DNA of 39,363 bases from a virus (IMGVR_UViG_3300023082_000022:1-39363); one strand, 5' to 3'. Positions 5,859-16,338 are shown, counted from the stretch's first letter. Notes: a model not told the origin generated them from the sequence alone. Numbers and translations: made by a program.

Positions 5859-8800
5859 ATCTAATCTCTACGCCTTGCGTTTCCATGATCATCAGCAAAA
5901 GCTTTTGGCTCACAGGATCGTTAGGCACGAGCCCCCGAAGGCCGTTGAAAATACCGGTCATATATTCTTGATCGGCTCGACGTGAGTCAGTCCCAGCGGC
6001 TCCGAAGGCGTTGTATCCAACTTGTCCGGCGCTTGCGAGTACTCCATAGGCCGGGACCTGTTCGGCAATCCGCCCGAGGACCCCAGTAACCCGGTTGTCT
6101 TTGGTCGCGGAGAACTTCATGGCCCCAGAATCCCGCTTATCTTCAGGCCCCCGAGGGAGAATTGAGGATCGGACCATTGCGGCCTGATCGAATCCCAGCG
6201 GCGCCCCAACGATGTTCGCCAGACCCAGAGGCGCCCCGATGTGAGAGCTACGGGACAGGGCGGCATAAGCCAGCATTTTTGGGTCAAGAGCCTGCTTTAG
6301 ATAGCGCTCTCTCTGGTGCTGTGGCATGCCCGCTGCCTGGCTGTGCTTCATCGCCATGTACGCACTCAGCGCAAGACCAGTCGAGATGACTGCCTGCATG
6401 GTTTTATCAATAGCCCGACCGTTCTTAGTGGCGTCATGGAAACTACGGATTAGCCGGGAGTTGACCGAGCGCATGGTGAAGTTCTTGAACTGCATTGCCA
6501 TCTTGATTCCAGCGCCGTATGCCACGGTGTCCGCTGAAGCAAGCTTGTGCGGTCTGAGAATGGTTTCATCCGCAATCTTGTCGCCCATGCGCCACAAGTC
6601 CATCGTCCGAGGATCACGCTGAAAACCAGCCCGGTCGGTAATCTTGAAGGAGCCATCTTTCTGCTGCTGCACGTACGTCTTGATGAGGTCCCTCATACCT
6701 TGAAGTTGTTCAGGTGTGATCGACATCGAGTGAAGGCGTTGAGGCGCGAATAGTTTTGATGCACGACCAGCTAAGGCGTGGTCTACGAAGTCAGAAAGTA
6801 CCCCTTGGCGCCCAGCGTCGGCGATGTAGTTTGAAGTCTCTGTAAGAAACTTGGTGAAGGGGGAGCGAGCGGCCAGTTCCTGAGTGGCGAACTTGATAGA
6901 CCCCACCACGTTAGCGGCCAGCGGGCTTGCCCCAGCTTGGTCCCTGAGACGCTCCACGATGTCCGAACGGCTTGGTCTGATGTGGTTGTCCAACTCCCGC
7001 GCAAACACCATGGAGTGCATGTCAGACAGGTCTTTGGCACTGATCGTTGAACCCCACTGGCTCATGTCCCTCAGGAGCGGAACTCCTTTGAGGAGCATGT
7101 GGGTGTGGCCCTTCGTGACCATACCGGCCACCTCAGTGATGGACTGCGCACCCATATAGGCATTCTTCGAGAAGAAGCTGAGGTCAGTCAGGGCGCGTGC
7201 AGCAGTGGCCAAGGTGCCATCAACGTCGCTACGAGCACGGCCAGTCAATATTTTGATTCCCTCTTCAAGGGCTGCGCGTTCGGCTTTATTGCCAGCCTTG
7301 ACTCGCCCGATATCATTCACGAGTTCCGCTGTGCTTCTGCCAGTGGCCCCCATGATGCCGATGTCCCCGTTCACCCGCCTGTCATAGCTCGGTGTGATAC
7401 GAGAAAGATTGAATTCACGCAGGTCATTGACCGCGAAGGTGCCCCCATCGGAAAGCGGAATTGTCATGTCGGAGTCGAAAAGGTGGCGGCCTTCAAGGAA
7501 GTTGTTCACACCCAAGCCAGCGTTGCCGGGGATGCTTCCCTGACCATCAAGATTCAGCAGGTTGGACCCATTGTGGTCGTCAGTTTTGGCGATACCGTAA
7601 GCCTTCCGTTGGGCGTAGTCCTCAACCATTTCCTTGAGAATGCCCGCTCGCATTTGCTTGGTATCCACGGCAGGCACTGGCTGTTTGCCTTTGGGCTTAG
7701 GCAGGGTTGCCACACGTTCAGCCAGGATCGCGTCAACCCTATCTTTCAGCAGATTATCCACACGGGTTTTCACGGCTGAACGGGCTGCATAGCTGGCAAG
7801 CCAAGCCTCCATAATGGCGTGCTGCAAGCCTTCCTCACTACCAAAGCGCTTTACCTGTAGAAGCTTGGCAGCAGAGCTGTAGATGTTGGGGATATAAGAG
7901 CCAGCGTGACGAGTCTCAGGGAGAACAGCACGGGCGTTGCGGTTCCCGAACTGAGCTGGGGATTCCAGCATGTCAGCCTTGCGGTCGTAGTGCTTTCGCA
8001 CTGTGTCCATGAGTTTTCTTTCACCGTCAGTGAGCTGGGCCAGCTTGTTACCTGACTGCTCCTCAATGGCTTCTGCTACACGCCGGTAAGCCCGATCAAT
8101 GTGGACCTCGCGGCCACCGGCAGTCAGTGCATAAGAAGGGTCTTTGATTGCATCAAGAACCTGCTCAGACATGGTGTTATAGGTCACATGATCCTGCGCT
8201 TGGATGCGCTCTACGATGTCCGAGGCTGTTGCCCCGAACTTTCCATTGGAACCGCTGATAGTTCCTGTAGGAGAGCGGAACAGTTGGCCTCCAATAGCCA
8301 GCACCTCAGGGTTATCTGAGCGATTCAGCGTGTAGCCGATTTCGGTGAAGCCCCCCATCGAGAGGCCCTTAGCGGCCCTTTCAGGTACGACCTCAGCGGC
8401 CTCACTTAGAAGCTTCGGATTCAGCGGATTGCTGGCCGAAAGGATCGACCCGTCACGCAGACGCACAGCGCCCGGTTCGCTCGGGTGATCCACGAAGTCC
8501 ATGCCGTTAGCACTTTGGACTTCATCACCTTCACGCCATGGCATCCGTGTCGGGTCTTCCTGACCAAGCTGACGGGCCGTCTCGCGGGATTCCAATCGGA
8601 TGCTTGGCCCAGCAAACTCGTTGACGTCAAAGGACTCCCCATGGATGTCAAAGAGGTTCTTTTCAGATGCCTCACCGTGGCGTGCAAGGACAGCCTCAAG
8701 CTGATCGTTCGGGAGGTCTACACGTTCAACCTTTGGGGCCGCTCTCAGGGCCTTGTCGAAGAGAGCCGTCGCGCCTGCACCGAATAACGCACCACCTACC

Positions 8801-9960
8801 AATGCTGTGCCGTAGTGGCCTTCAATCCCTGTAATGTTTTCGCGCAGACCCTCGGACGCCATAGCGGCAGCGCCTGAGTACAGGGCTCCCTGAGCCACAC
8901 GGGATATGAGACGTGCGCCTGTCGTGCCGGGGATCGGAACGTAGGTCAATGGGTCCAGCCCAGCGCCTGCGAAGCCACCCACAATTTGGGCACCTGTACC
9001 CGTACCGTTGATCGTCCGTTGGTACGCTTGGTTTTCCTTCGCCATCGCTATGGCATTCGGCAGGTTCGCCCGGTTGCCCTTTGCGTAGTCCTGCACGAAC
9101 GAGAAGAACTGGGGGTCAACGCCTTCACGGCGAATCATCTCGTAATCTTCAGTGGTCCAACTCGAGGTGTCGTGGGGCTTCACCCAGTCCAGCGGGTCTG
9201 CATCCTCCATGGTTCCATAGCGCAGGACGGACCCCAGCGGGGAGGTCGCAAGGTGGGCCCCAACGGAATCGCCCAGACCCTCGAAGGTGCCCTTGGGTTT
9301 CTTGCCGGTGATGTTGGACAGGGTCTGGAAATCTTGCTGCGTCTGAGGGGCGGTCCCACCGGGCAGGGCTAATTGACCCATTACTGGTAGCTCCTTGCCG
9401 ACCTTGTTGCGAGCCGTCACACCTCGAATAGCATCCTCGAACTGGGCCCCTTCAGTCTTTGGGTGAATGCCCTGAGTGGCCGTCTCCTGTGTATCAAAGA
9501 ATCGACGGCTAACAGACTCCCCGGAGACGTCCAGCAACTTACGCATGTAGTTCTGGCCTTCAGGGCTGATCTTGCTGAAGTCGCCTTGATCCAGAGCGGC
9601 CAACTGAGGGGAGCCCAAACGGCCTTGTCCTTGGTTGTAGGCCAGAGCGGTCTTTAGATAATCGCCTTTGTAAGTATTGCTTAGGTCTTTAAGAGCCTGA
9701 GCGACGGCGGGGATTGCCTTTGCGGGGTTCATACGGTCTTCCGGAGTCATCAGGCCGTAAGCCTTGCCGGTTATAGCGGTGAACTGCCCGAGTCCCAGAG
9801 GGCCTGAAGGGGACTCGGCGGATGGGTTAAAGCTGGATTCGTTGAAGATCAACTTGTGCATGAAGTCGTAAGAGATACCTTGGCGGTCAGCTTCCTGACG
9901 AATCGTTGCGTCGTATTGCGTACCCGCCGCTTTAACGGCTGCATAGTCCCTGTCGGTCAT
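5857..9960 (-). CDS. 16: Internal virion protein D with lytic transglycosylase domain (T7 gp16-like)
   Basis: Core protein ejected first into the cell; it opens peptidoglycan and helps pull DNA in. 1367 residues (T7: 1318). The N-terminal ~150 residues form an SLT lytic transglycosylase domain: catalytic Glu41 in FNESSFNPSAESPSG, then GLGQFTAITGKAYGLMTP and ALAYNQG. The rest is long and helical with membrane-prone glycine/alanine stretches (for example GGALFGAGATALF). Start ATG 9960 with AAGGAGG. Follows gp15 by 17 bp. Plus-strand open frames across this region are shadows. Confidence 0.95.
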   Translation of the reverse strand: MTDRDYAAVKAAGTQYDATIRQEADRQGISYDFMHKLIFNESSFNPSAESPSGPLGLGQFTAITGKAYGLMTPEDRMNPAKAIPAVAQALKDLSNTYKGDYLKTALAYNQGQGRLGSPQLAALDQGDFSKISPEGQNYMRKLLDVSGESVSRRFFDTQETATQGIHPKTEGAQFEDAIRGVTARNKVGKELPVMGQLALPGGTAPQTQQDFQTLSNITGKKPKGTFEGLGDSVGAHLATSPLGSVLRYGTMEDADPLDWVKPHDTSSWTTEDYEMIRREGVDPQFFSFVQDYAKGNRANLPNAIAMAKENQAYQRTINGTGTGAQIVGGFAGAGLDPLTYVPIPGTTGARLISRVAQGALYSGAAAMASEGLRENITGIEGHYGTALVGGALFGAGATALFDKALRAAPKVERVDLPNDQLEAVLARHGEASEKNLFDIHGESFDVNEFAGPSIRLESRETARQLGQEDPTRMPWREGDEVQSANGMDFVDHPSEPGAVRLRDGSILSASNPLNPKLLSEAAEVVPERAAKGLSMGGFTEIGYTLNRSDNPEVLAIGGQLFRSPTGTISGSNGKFGATASDIVERIQAQDHVTYNTMSEQVLDAIKDPSYALTAGGREVHIDRAYRRVAEAIEEQSGNKLAQLTDGERKLMDTVRKHYDRKADMLESPAQFGNRNARAVLPETRHAGSYIPNIYSSAAKLLQVKRFGSEEGLQHAIMEAWLASYAARSAVKTRVDNLLKDRVDAILAERVATLPKPKGKQPVPAVDTKQMRAGILKEMVEDYAQRKAYGIAKTDDHNGSNLLNLDGQGSIPGNAGLGVNNFLEGRHLFDSDMTIPLSDGGTFAVNDLREFNLSRITPSYDRRVNGDIGIMGATGRSTAELVNDIGRVKAGNKAERAALEEGIKILTGRARSDVDGTLATAARALTDLSFFSKNAYMGAQSITEVAGMVTKGHTHMLLKGVPLLRDMSQWGSTISAKDLSDMHSMVFARELDNHIRPSRSDIVERLRDQAGASPLAANVVGSIKFATQELAARSPFTKFLTETSNYIADAGRQGVLSDFVDHALAGRASKLFAPQRLHSMSITPEQLQGMRDLIKTYVQQQKDGSFKITDRAGFQRDPRTMDLWRMGDKIADETILRPHKLASADTVAYGAGIKMAMQFKNFTMRSVNSRLIRSFHDATKNGRAIDKTMQAVISTGLALSAYMAMKHSQAAGMPQHQRERYLKQALDPKMLAYAALSRSSHIGAPLGLANIVGAPLGFDQAAMVRSSILPRGPEDKRDSGAMKFSATKDNRVTGVLGRIAEQVPAYGVLASAGQVGYNAFGAAGTDSRRADQEYMTGIFNGLRGLVPNDPVSQKLLLMIMETQGVEIR

Positions 9961-9977
9961 TAAGTCCTCCTTGAGGT

Positions 9978-12185
9978 TTAGAGTGGCCCACGGCCTCCCT
10001 TGATGTAGTCCTGTCGTGTCTTCTCGGCGCGCTGGGCGTCCTCCACGTTGGAATCAAAGTTGGCTTGCTGGGCTTGGGCGGCACGGTCACGCGCAAGGTT
10101 GCCAATAGCTTCCTTGGAGATGCGGTAACGTTTGCCGAGAGGGTTGGTAATCCAGAGGGCACCATTTGAGCTTTGAACGCTCAAGCCGCCTTCGGACCAC
10201 TCAGGGAGTGTCTTCAAGTAGCTCATGGTGTCGTCGATAATGGTCTTGCCGGTTTGCCACGAATTGACATCGTTGGGGTCGGTCATTAGGTCGCGCTTAC
10301 TGACCATCCCGTGGAATCCGTCTGAGCTGAATCTGCCATTTGACTCAATGAACGACACGGCAGTCTTCGATAGGTAATCCGATACAGCCTTAGCGGCCTC
10401 ATTAGGATCGCCATTCCGAAGCGTTGCGGCGTCGTAAACCTGACGGGCTTGGGTCTCGAAAGTGTTCGGGAGATACTTCAGCTCCTTGAAGGTGCTGTCG
10501 TTCTTAATCGAGGTCCATTGCTGATCCCGCGCAGTCTGTTCGTCCTTTCTGATTCCTTGGCGAGACTTCTCTGCGTCGATCAGAACTTGAGGCTCAATCC
10601 CGGCTTCAGCGGCATATCGCAGCTTTTCCAAAAGTCCTGCCTGTTCGGGGAACAGTTGCGCGACCGTCGACGGGTCTTGTTGATAGGACGCTTGGAGTTC
10701 CCTCAACCTGGGCGTATCTGTGACCGGCTCGGGAGACAACAGGGCGCCTTGCCATTCCCGCGAAGCATCCGTGAGAAGGGTTTTGAAGGCGGCCTGAAAC
10801 GGACCTTTCTCGTAATCCGCACGCAGCAGGGAGGCTTTCAGTTCGGCCTTCTTGGAGCCAGGGACATCCATGGCGTCAATCTGATTCAGCTTCTTGGCTG
10901 CGTAGGTCGCCATGTCGGCGTCCGTGAACTTGTCACCTGTGTTCCCGTTTGTGGGCAAGAACTTCGGTTCAACTGCGACGTTCTCCCCGGCCTGACGGCG
11001 GGTGTATGCGTTGTCAATTACGGCGAGCCGGTTATCAGTCTGAGCATTCTTTTGAAGCTGAATGGCTTGCTGCTTTGAGTTCTGAGCCACCAGGCCAATG
11101 AGCTGCGCCTTGGCCTGAATCAGGGATTGCCGAACTGGGGTCATCTGGGGACCCGTCTGAATCCAATCGTTCTCCTGTTCGAGCTTGTTGAGCTTCTGCC
11201 AGCCTTCTGCCGGGTCGTCGCTGTGAATCGCGTTGGCGATACCCAGTTGTAGACTTTCGGTTCGCTTGGAGTCTCTCGTGTAGGCAGCGTTTTGGGCTTG
11301 AACCTTGAGACCTTCATAGATGGTCGGCTCAATCAGGTCCCGGATTTTCCGCTGACCGCCGTAAACATTGATGGCCTTCTCCCCAAGGTTGTCGAGGAGT
11401 TGGACACCACCCTCCTTGTTGACCGCTTCTGAGGCAATTAACTGGACCGCTTTGACCGCATGGCCGTCGCTTGGGAATATCCCTGACTTGAGACCGTTGT
11501 TGACGTAGTTCACGAAGAAGTCAGCACTGCGCAGATGGCTCAACTGCTTGGGGTCATCAAGCATCGGCTGGAGGTCTGCGCGAGTCTCAAGCACTGCTTG
11601 AGTCTCAAGGTTCTTCGATAAGTACTGCGAATGCATGTCGTAGACGGCTGCACTTCGCCTGGTAATATCCGAGTTGAAGCCGTTTTGATAGTCCGTGTCA
11701 GATGGGTCTATTCCCGCCATCTGTGCATAATTTTGTGATTTCTGTTCGAGGCGAGTCTGGCGCCACTCATCAAGTTCCTGACGGGTGCGAAAAGATCCCT
11801 TTTGGACTTCTTGCTGCACCTCGGAGTCAACCTCATACGCAGCGTTTCGGCCTGACTTATAGCGCAGTTGCTGCATGGCGTATGGGTCGTCTTTGTATAA
11901 AAGAGTACCGTTGCCGATTGCTTCGCGGCGTTGCTCAGGGGTCAACTTGCGGATAATTTCGTTAGAGCGTTCGTCAGCCTTGGACTGGCGCTGGTCTGCA
12001 TAAGCCCCATATGCCCCGGATGCGGACTTCACAAGGCCACGAAGCGAGTCGCCCAACGAAGTGTCTATCTGTTCCGGCTTGATGTGAGCGGCCTTATACC
12101 CAGCACCAGTCCCGGCACGGAAGCCTTGACGGCCTCCCGTACTTTGTGTGGACTGGGCCAAAGCGTTGGTCAATTCATTAGCCAT
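9978..12185 (-). CDS. 15: Internal virion protein C (T7 gp15-like)
   Basis: 735 residues (T7: 747). Part of the inner core of the capsid, ejected with gp14 and gp16 to form the channel across the envelope. Mostly helical, rich in Gln and Arg/Glu (KADERSNEIIRKLTPEQRRE; QRSLIQAKAQ type helices). No catalytic motif seen. Call rests on length, composition and its place between gp14-like and gp16-like genes. Start ATG 12185 with AAAAGGAGG upstream; 2 bp after the gp14 stop. Confidence 0.88.
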   Translation of the reverse strand: MANELTNALAQSTQSTGGRQGFRAGTGAGYKAAHIKPEQIDTSLGDSLRGLVKSASGAYGAYADQRQSKADERSNEIIRKLTPEQRREAIGNGTLLYKDDPYAMQQLRYKSGRNAAYEVDSEVQQEVQKGSFRTRQELDEWRQTRLEQKSQNYAQMAGIDPSDTDYQNGFNSDITRRSAAVYDMHSQYLSKNLETQAVLETRADLQPMLDDPKQLSHLRSADFFVNYVNNGLKSGIFPSDGHAVKAVQLIASEAVNKEGGVQLLDNLGEKAINVYGGQRKIRDLIEPTIYEGLKVQAQNAAYTRDSKRTESLQLGIANAIHSDDPAEGWQKLNKLEQENDWIQTGPQMTPVRQSLIQAKAQLIGLVAQNSKQQAIQLQKNAQTDNRLAVIDNAYTRRQAGENVAVEPKFLPTNGNTGDKFTDADMATYAAKKLNQIDAMDVPGSKKAELKASLLRADYEKGPFQAAFKTLLTDASREWQGALLSPEPVTDTPRLRELQASYQQDPSTVAQLFPEQAGLLEKLRYAAEAGIEPQVLIDAEKSRQGIRKDEQTARDQQWTSIKNDSTFKELKYLPNTFETQARQVYDAATLRNGDPNEAAKAVSDYLSKTAVSFIESNGRFSSDGFHGMVSKRDLMTDPNDVNSWQTGKTIIDDTMSYLKTLPEWSEGGLSVQSSNGALWITNPLGKRYRISKEAIGNLARDRAAQAQQANFDSNVEDAQRAEKTRQDYIKGGRGPL

Positions 12186-12187
12186 GG

Positions 12188-12781
12188 TTAACCTCCTTTT
12201 GAGCCTGTAGTGTTCTTGGCTTCGTTTGTGGGCTTGGGCTTATTAGCGTTTCTTGACGCCGACATTGCTGCACCTTGCGCATACCCAGCACCACCCGCCG
12301 AAACGAGATTCAGCGCATTGGCGATGTTGTTCACTTTGTACTTGTCGCCACCCAGACCACGTACAGCACCTTTGGCGTTCTCCGAGCTGCCCACGCGATT
12401 CGCGAAGATGGCTTGATAATCACGAGTGTAGTTGTCGGTAATGTTCATGGCTTGTGCTGAAGAATCATTTGCGACGGAGTTCTTTAACCGGTCCATCGAG
12501 TTGCCCGAAAGACCCGACTCGCCAATGGCCGTATTGATCGTCCCTTCATTGCGAATGGACTGAAGGTTCACTTCGGTGAGCTGTCTTCGGGCCTCGTCCA
12601 GTTTGTCAGCGGTCTGAAGCTTCAAGTCGTTGTCCACAAAGTTGGCTTGCTTGACCAGTTCGTTTTGTTGCTTGCGCTCGTTATCGGCCATTTGCCCCTT
12701 GGCCTTGGCGCCCTCCGATGCACTCATAGCGGCACCGGCGACGGCGACAACCGCCATCCCGATGCTTACGGGTTCGCACAT
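12188..12781 (-). CDS. 14: Internal virion protein B (T7 gp14-like)
   Basis: 197 residues (T7: 196). Ejected core protein that forms the outer-membrane part of the T7 ejection channel. N-terminal hydrophobic Gly/Ala stretch (SIGMAVVAVAGAAMSASEGA), a central amphipathic helix (ADKLDEARRQLTEVNLQSI), and a Gly/Ala-rich region near the C-terminus (LVSAGGAGYAQGAAMSA). Start ATG 12781 with AGGAGG. Position and length agree fully with T7. Confidence 0.9.
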   Translation of the reverse strand: MCEPVSIGMAVVAVAGAAMSASEGAKAKGQMADNERKQQNELVKQANFVDNDLKLQTADKLDEARRQLTEVNLQSIRNEGTINTAIGESGLSGNSMDRLKNSVANDSSAQAMNITDNYTRDYQAIFANRVGSSENAKGAVRGLGGDKYKVNNIANALNLVSAGGAGYAQGAAMSASRNANKPKPTNEAKNTTGSKGG

Positions 12782-12790
12782 ACGTGCCTC

Positions 12791-13228
12791 CTATATCCAG
12801 AACTGTTTGAACGCGAACCCGGCAGGGGACATGAGGATGCCTTCTTGAAAGGTGGCACCCAGCTTTGTCAGCAGACGGATGTGCGTTTGATTGTCAACGG
12901 ATACCCAGTTGGTTTTTGGGGCCGGTGAGTAATGTTTGATCCACCTAAGGTGCTCCTTGAGAAGTCTGTAAAACTGCGCACGCTCTGCGTGGCTCAACAG
13001 GCGGAGAACATTGGTCGTTACAAACCAGATACCCATGGCGGAATGCCCACCGACTGCCAGTACTAAAGAGCCAATTACGATGGTGCGTACGTTTTCGTCA
13101 TACGCTTCAGCCATCACGCTGCATGGGTCTCTTCCAGATTTCATGCAGTGGAATTCTTGAAGGTCAGAAGTGCACAAGTCGCCAGCGGCAATCCTCAAGT
13201 GAGCCTCAGTGGCCTTAATCAGTTTCAT
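12791..13228 (-). CDS. 13: Internal virion protein A (T7 gp13-like)
   Basis: 145 residues (T7: 138). In T7, gp13 is needed for a functional virion core; the fold looks like a GNAT acetyltransferase (here HSAMGIWFVTTN and LRLLSHAERAQFYRLLKEHL), though no acetyl-CoA motif can be confirmed. First gene after the phi13-like promoter, followed 9 bp later by gp14. Start ATG 13228 with GGGAGG about 10 bp upstream. Confidence 0.87.
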   Translation of the reverse strand: MKLIKATEAHLRIAAGDLCTSDLQEFHCMKSGRDPCSVMAEAYDENVRTIVIGSLVLAVGGHSAMGIWFVTTNVLRLLSHAERAQFYRLLKEHLRWIKHYSPAPKTNWVSVDNQTHIRLLTKLGATFQEGILMSPAGFAFKQFWI

Positions 13229-13255
13229 GTGGGTTAAACCTCCCTGTAGTCATAG

Positions 13256-13272
13256 TTATAGTGAGGGCTTTT
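13256..13272 (-). promoter_or_regulatory. Late-type phage promoter, phi13 equivalent
   Basis: Minus strand AAAAGCCCTCACTATAA followed by CTATGAC. Lies between the nozzle gene and the internal virion protein A gene, as T7 phi13. One base differs from the other late promoters in the upstream C run (GCCC rather than CCCC). Confidence 0.85.
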
Positions 13273-13290
13273 AAGACCTTCACGCAGAGG

Positions 13291-15678
13291 TCAAACGCCG
13301 CTTGAACGGCGCATGTAGTTGCCCTCCCAGCCGCATCCGATGATGTTCAAAGGAACCGGCGCATAGGAGGAGAGAGTGACTCGTTGTGCTTTAGCGTTGC
13401 CGGTGACGGGAAATTTGTACTGACCTGTTCCAAGCGTCAGTTGGCCCAGTTTCACCTCAGTTCCCAGACGGCCCCCGGCCATCACGTAGACATACTCGGA
13501 TGAGCCGTTGTTGACGTTGATCTCAAAGGCCCCGGAAGCGTCATAATTGACCCATGCGCGGCGAAGCTGAAGGCGCCCGATGTCCTCGGTTGAAGTGGTC
13601 CCGTCGTCCGCGGTTTGCTTGATCAGGAACTTCGAGAACTCGTAGCGGAATCCGTACTCCAGGCCGATAACAAAAGTGGTCCCCATACGATTCCCCACAA
13701 ACTTAATGCGGTCGTCTGCGTTCCAATTAGCGGACTCGTGGCGCTCCATGACCCCTTGCGGGTCCACTGTGTAGAACACCGACAGATAGTCAGGTACTCC
13801 ACCGTAAATTGCGCCAAGGCTCACATAGGTTTCATTGAGGTCCTCGTCGTAACTTGTTGGGGTCATGAGTTTCTTCAGGTCCATGTAGGCGCGGTAAGGC
13901 TCCTGCACGTAGTCCACGGTGTCCGCTGTGAATTCAATGCGCTCAAGGCACATTCCGACACCTTGGCGCTCGTTGATCAGGTACATGTAGGACCCAATGC
14001 AGTCGGCGGCGAGGATTCGAGTATTCAGGCCGAACTCCCAATGTGACCAAGACTGCTGTACCAACTCCTCCTTGAGATAAAGGAACTTGTAGATGTAGAC
14101 ACGATTCTCTACAGCGTCGGAAAGCATCGAAACGAAGTTCTCAGTGCCTGATCCATGAATGTGGAAAACAGTGTTTCCGATATAGCTTGGTACGTGCGCC
14201 GATACGTCTTCGGCTGACTTCACGTCGCTGACATCCTGCACCGCGTAGTACCGCTTCAGACTCGTGTAGCTGGCCCTCGGAGCTGAGAAATAAACTCCAC
14301 GGCCAATGCCATAAGGCCTTGCTCCGTCGCTCACGTCGAACTCTGTAGTGAGGTCCAATTCAATCGTTTTGCTTGAGAGAATCCCTTGAGAGGAAAGTAC
14401 GAACTGAGCTTGATCTGACCAAAGCAGCAACTGCTCCGAGAACGGCACTGCATACTTCAGGATGCTGACTCGGTTGTGGCTGATTGCTACATCAATGGGG
14501 TCATCGTCACTCAAGGCGCTGACAGAGGTCGGGAAGAAATTGAAATACTTCGACGTGCGTGACATCACTACGTTTTCCCCGGAAAGGAAACCGAGGCGGT
14601 TACGGAAGAAGAAGATGTCGTTGATCGAAGCGCCGACGAAGGATGGCATTGGGTTTGTGCTGTCATCGCCGCATGTGCGATCTGTCCAGTTCAGCGGCGT
14701 CCAGTCGAATTGCCCATCAGCAGCACGAACCAGTGCGTGAGGCATTGAGGTCGGCTCAAGCCCTGTGATGATGCCGGGCTTTACCGTTTCCCGCCAAACC
14801 TGACCGGCAGCATCATAGCGAACCCAATAGTTATCCCCGGTTCTGGATGCTTCCCCGGTGATTTCCACAAGATACCCATCAGCACACTGAGCCGGGAGCT
14901 TGCTGAATGTCTGCACTTGATAAATAAATGAATTAAGCAGTTGGTTAGCGTAGCCATCCTCGGTTGCGATGGTCCGAATATTGTCCGTAGCGGGCGCGCT
15001 TATGATGATCCAGCCGTGACCGCTGTGGGCTGACCAGCCGTGTTGATTTAGCGCCGTGTTGATCTGTTGCGCGAACTGCCCCGCGATCCAGCCAGCATCT
15101 GTCTGCTCCACCTGAGGGGGTGTAGTCTCCGCAGCATCACCAATGGGCATCTTTACGGTAAACACCCACCCGGTATTAATGGTGATTTTCAAGGTGCGAC
15201 CATACTGCCCACCACGTACGTTAACTATCGCCCGACCGTCGAGGCGTGGGTATCCTGCTTGGGTCAATGTGCCCTTCATGGTGGTGGCGCGGTATCGATG
15301 GGCGACGAAGGTGTAGTCCGCCACGGTGATAATTCGCAGGTCCACACGAGGGTTTGCGCAGTTGGCATAACCGTTGTACCCACGCACCTCATAGGAGTTA
15401 CCCTTGAGGTCAACCACTGAGACACCTTGACCTGTGAACAACATGTAATACTGTTCAAAGGCATCTCTGTTTACGAGGTGAACGAGGGGCTTGGCGCCAA
15501 ACATACCGACTCCGCCCAGGCGTTTGACGAAAGTAGTAGGGGAGCGCTTCTGTAATCCTTCAGTTTCTGAAGACCATCCGTTTACCTGAATTTCGCCTTG
15601 ATTGCTAAAACGTAATACATCCGGTTGTTGTGAAATACCTCCTTTGAGGTTCTTAACGCTCTGGGAAACAAGACCCAT
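13291..15678 (-). CDS. 12: Tail tubular protein B / nozzle (T7 gp12-like)
   Basis: 795 residues (T7: 794). Hexameric tail nozzle that closes the tail tip and carries the fibres. N-terminus MGLVSQSVKNLKGGISQQPD is the typical start of the family, and NEGEIQVNGWSSETEGL-type text follows. Rich in beta strands. Start ATG 15678 with AAGGAGGG. Ends 62 bp before the next gene, a gap that contains the phi13-like promoter. Confidence 0.95.
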   Translation of the reverse strand: MGLVSQSVKNLKGGISQQPDVLRFSNQGEIQVNGWSSETEGLQKRSPTTFVKRLGGVGMFGAKPLVHLVNRDAFEQYYMLFTGQGVSVVDLKGNSYEVRGYNGYANCANPRVDLRIITVADYTFVAHRYRATTMKGTLTQAGYPRLDGRAIVNVRGGQYGRTLKITINTGWVFTVKMPIGDAAETTPPQVEQTDAGWIAGQFAQQINTALNQHGWSAHSGHGWIIISAPATDNIRTIATEDGYANQLLNSFIYQVQTFSKLPAQCADGYLVEITGEASRTGDNYWVRYDAAGQVWRETVKPGIITGLEPTSMPHALVRAADGQFDWTPLNWTDRTCGDDSTNPMPSFVGASINDIFFFRNRLGFLSGENVVMSRTSKYFNFFPTSVSALSDDDPIDVAISHNRVSILKYAVPFSEQLLLWSDQAQFVLSSQGILSSKTIELDLTTEFDVSDGARPYGIGRGVYFSAPRASYTSLKRYYAVQDVSDVKSAEDVSAHVPSYIGNTVFHIHGSGTENFVSMLSDAVENRVYIYKFLYLKEELVQQSWSHWEFGLNTRILAADCIGSYMYLINERQGVGMCLERIEFTADTVDYVQEPYRAYMDLKKLMTPTSYDEDLNETYVSLGAIYGGVPDYLSVFYTVDPQGVMERHESANWNADDRIKFVGNRMGTTFVIGLEYGFRYEFSKFLIKQTADDGTTSTEDIGRLQLRRAWVNYDASGAFEINVNNGSSEYVYVMAGGRLGTEVKLGQLTLGTGQYKFPVTGNAKAQRVTLSSYAPVPLNIIGCGWEGNYMRRSSGV

Positions 15679-15695
15679 AGGACCCTCCTTGTTAG

Positions 15696-16274
15696 TTATC
15701 GAGAGATTCGGCCCCCTGTATAGGCGTCACCGTCGAGCATGTTGTAGTTGCCATAATCAAGCTCGTACTCTTGGCAGTCGGCCCATGCGGCTAACTCCTG
15801 TTCCTGTAATGACCCCTCTATTTCACCAGCGCCGAAGAACCGAATATTAAATCGGCGGGAAGCCTTGGCGACGACGTAACTACGGAAGCATTCAGGCATC
15901 TGGTCATACTCGCGCAGGCGAACGAGGGATACGGTCACTGAGTCAGTGAACTGATCCGTTTTGTTTGTGCGGTCGTACAAGAAACCTCCACGATTTGTAT
16001 AGGAGCCTGTGGTTATCTTTAAGTAGTCGTCAAGATAGTGGATGAGATGCGAGAAACTGTCGGGAACCAGTTGCGCATCCTCCTCAATGTTGAACGTCCA
16101 GCCCTTTGATTGGATTTCGCGGTTTACCTGTTTGAGAATGCGGCGGCAGTTAGCGACATCTGCGTTGGGGTCGCCCTCAAGGGAGCTTACTGGCGACTCC
16201 CCAATAGCGGCGAGCATATCGTTTACTGCTGACAGTTCCTGATCGGACTCAATACTGGAATCGAAAATTGCCAT
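15696..16274 (-). CDS. 11: Tail tubular protein A / adaptor (T7 gp11-like)
   Basis: 192 residues (T7: 196). Dodecameric ring between portal and nozzle. Recognised by [20 protein letters not shown] and the Asn/Arg pattern [20 protein letters not shown], then GWTFN. Start ATG 16274 with GGAGG 4 bp upstream. First gene after the capsid terminator, so its mRNA comes from read-through. Confidence 0.94.
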   Translation of the reverse strand: MAIFDSSIESDQELSAVNDMLAAIGESPVSSLEGDPNADVANCRRILKQVNREIQSKGWTFNIEEDAQLVPDSFSHLIHYLDDYLKITTGSYTNRGGFLYDRTNKTDQFTDSVTVSLVRLREYDQMPECFRSYVVAKASRRFNIRFFGAGEIEGSLQEQELAAWADCQEYELDYGNYNMLDGDAYTGGRISR

Positions 16275-16302
16275 TAGTCCTCCAAATTAATTCGGCGTAA
16301 GT

Positions 16303-16338
16303 AAAAAGCCCTCGACCCATTAGAACGGGAGGAGGGCT
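16303..16338 (-). terminator. Intrinsic terminator after the capsid gene, T-phi equivalent
   Basis: On the minus strand AGCCCTC pairs with GAGGGCT, with an inner CCC/GGG extension across the loop, followed directly by TTTTTAC. It lies 9 bp after the capsid stop and before gp11, the place of T7 T-phi, which lowers expression of genes behind the capsid. Confidence 0.88.

Noticed and set aside
7099-7779. 226-residue plus-strand open frame
   Set aside because: Lies wholly opposite the gp16-like gene, no ribosome site and no family features; a shadow frame of GC-rich coding DNA.
10449-11078. 209-residue plus-strand open frame
   Set aside because: Opposite the gp15-like gene, composition follows the coding strand's codon pattern; shadow.
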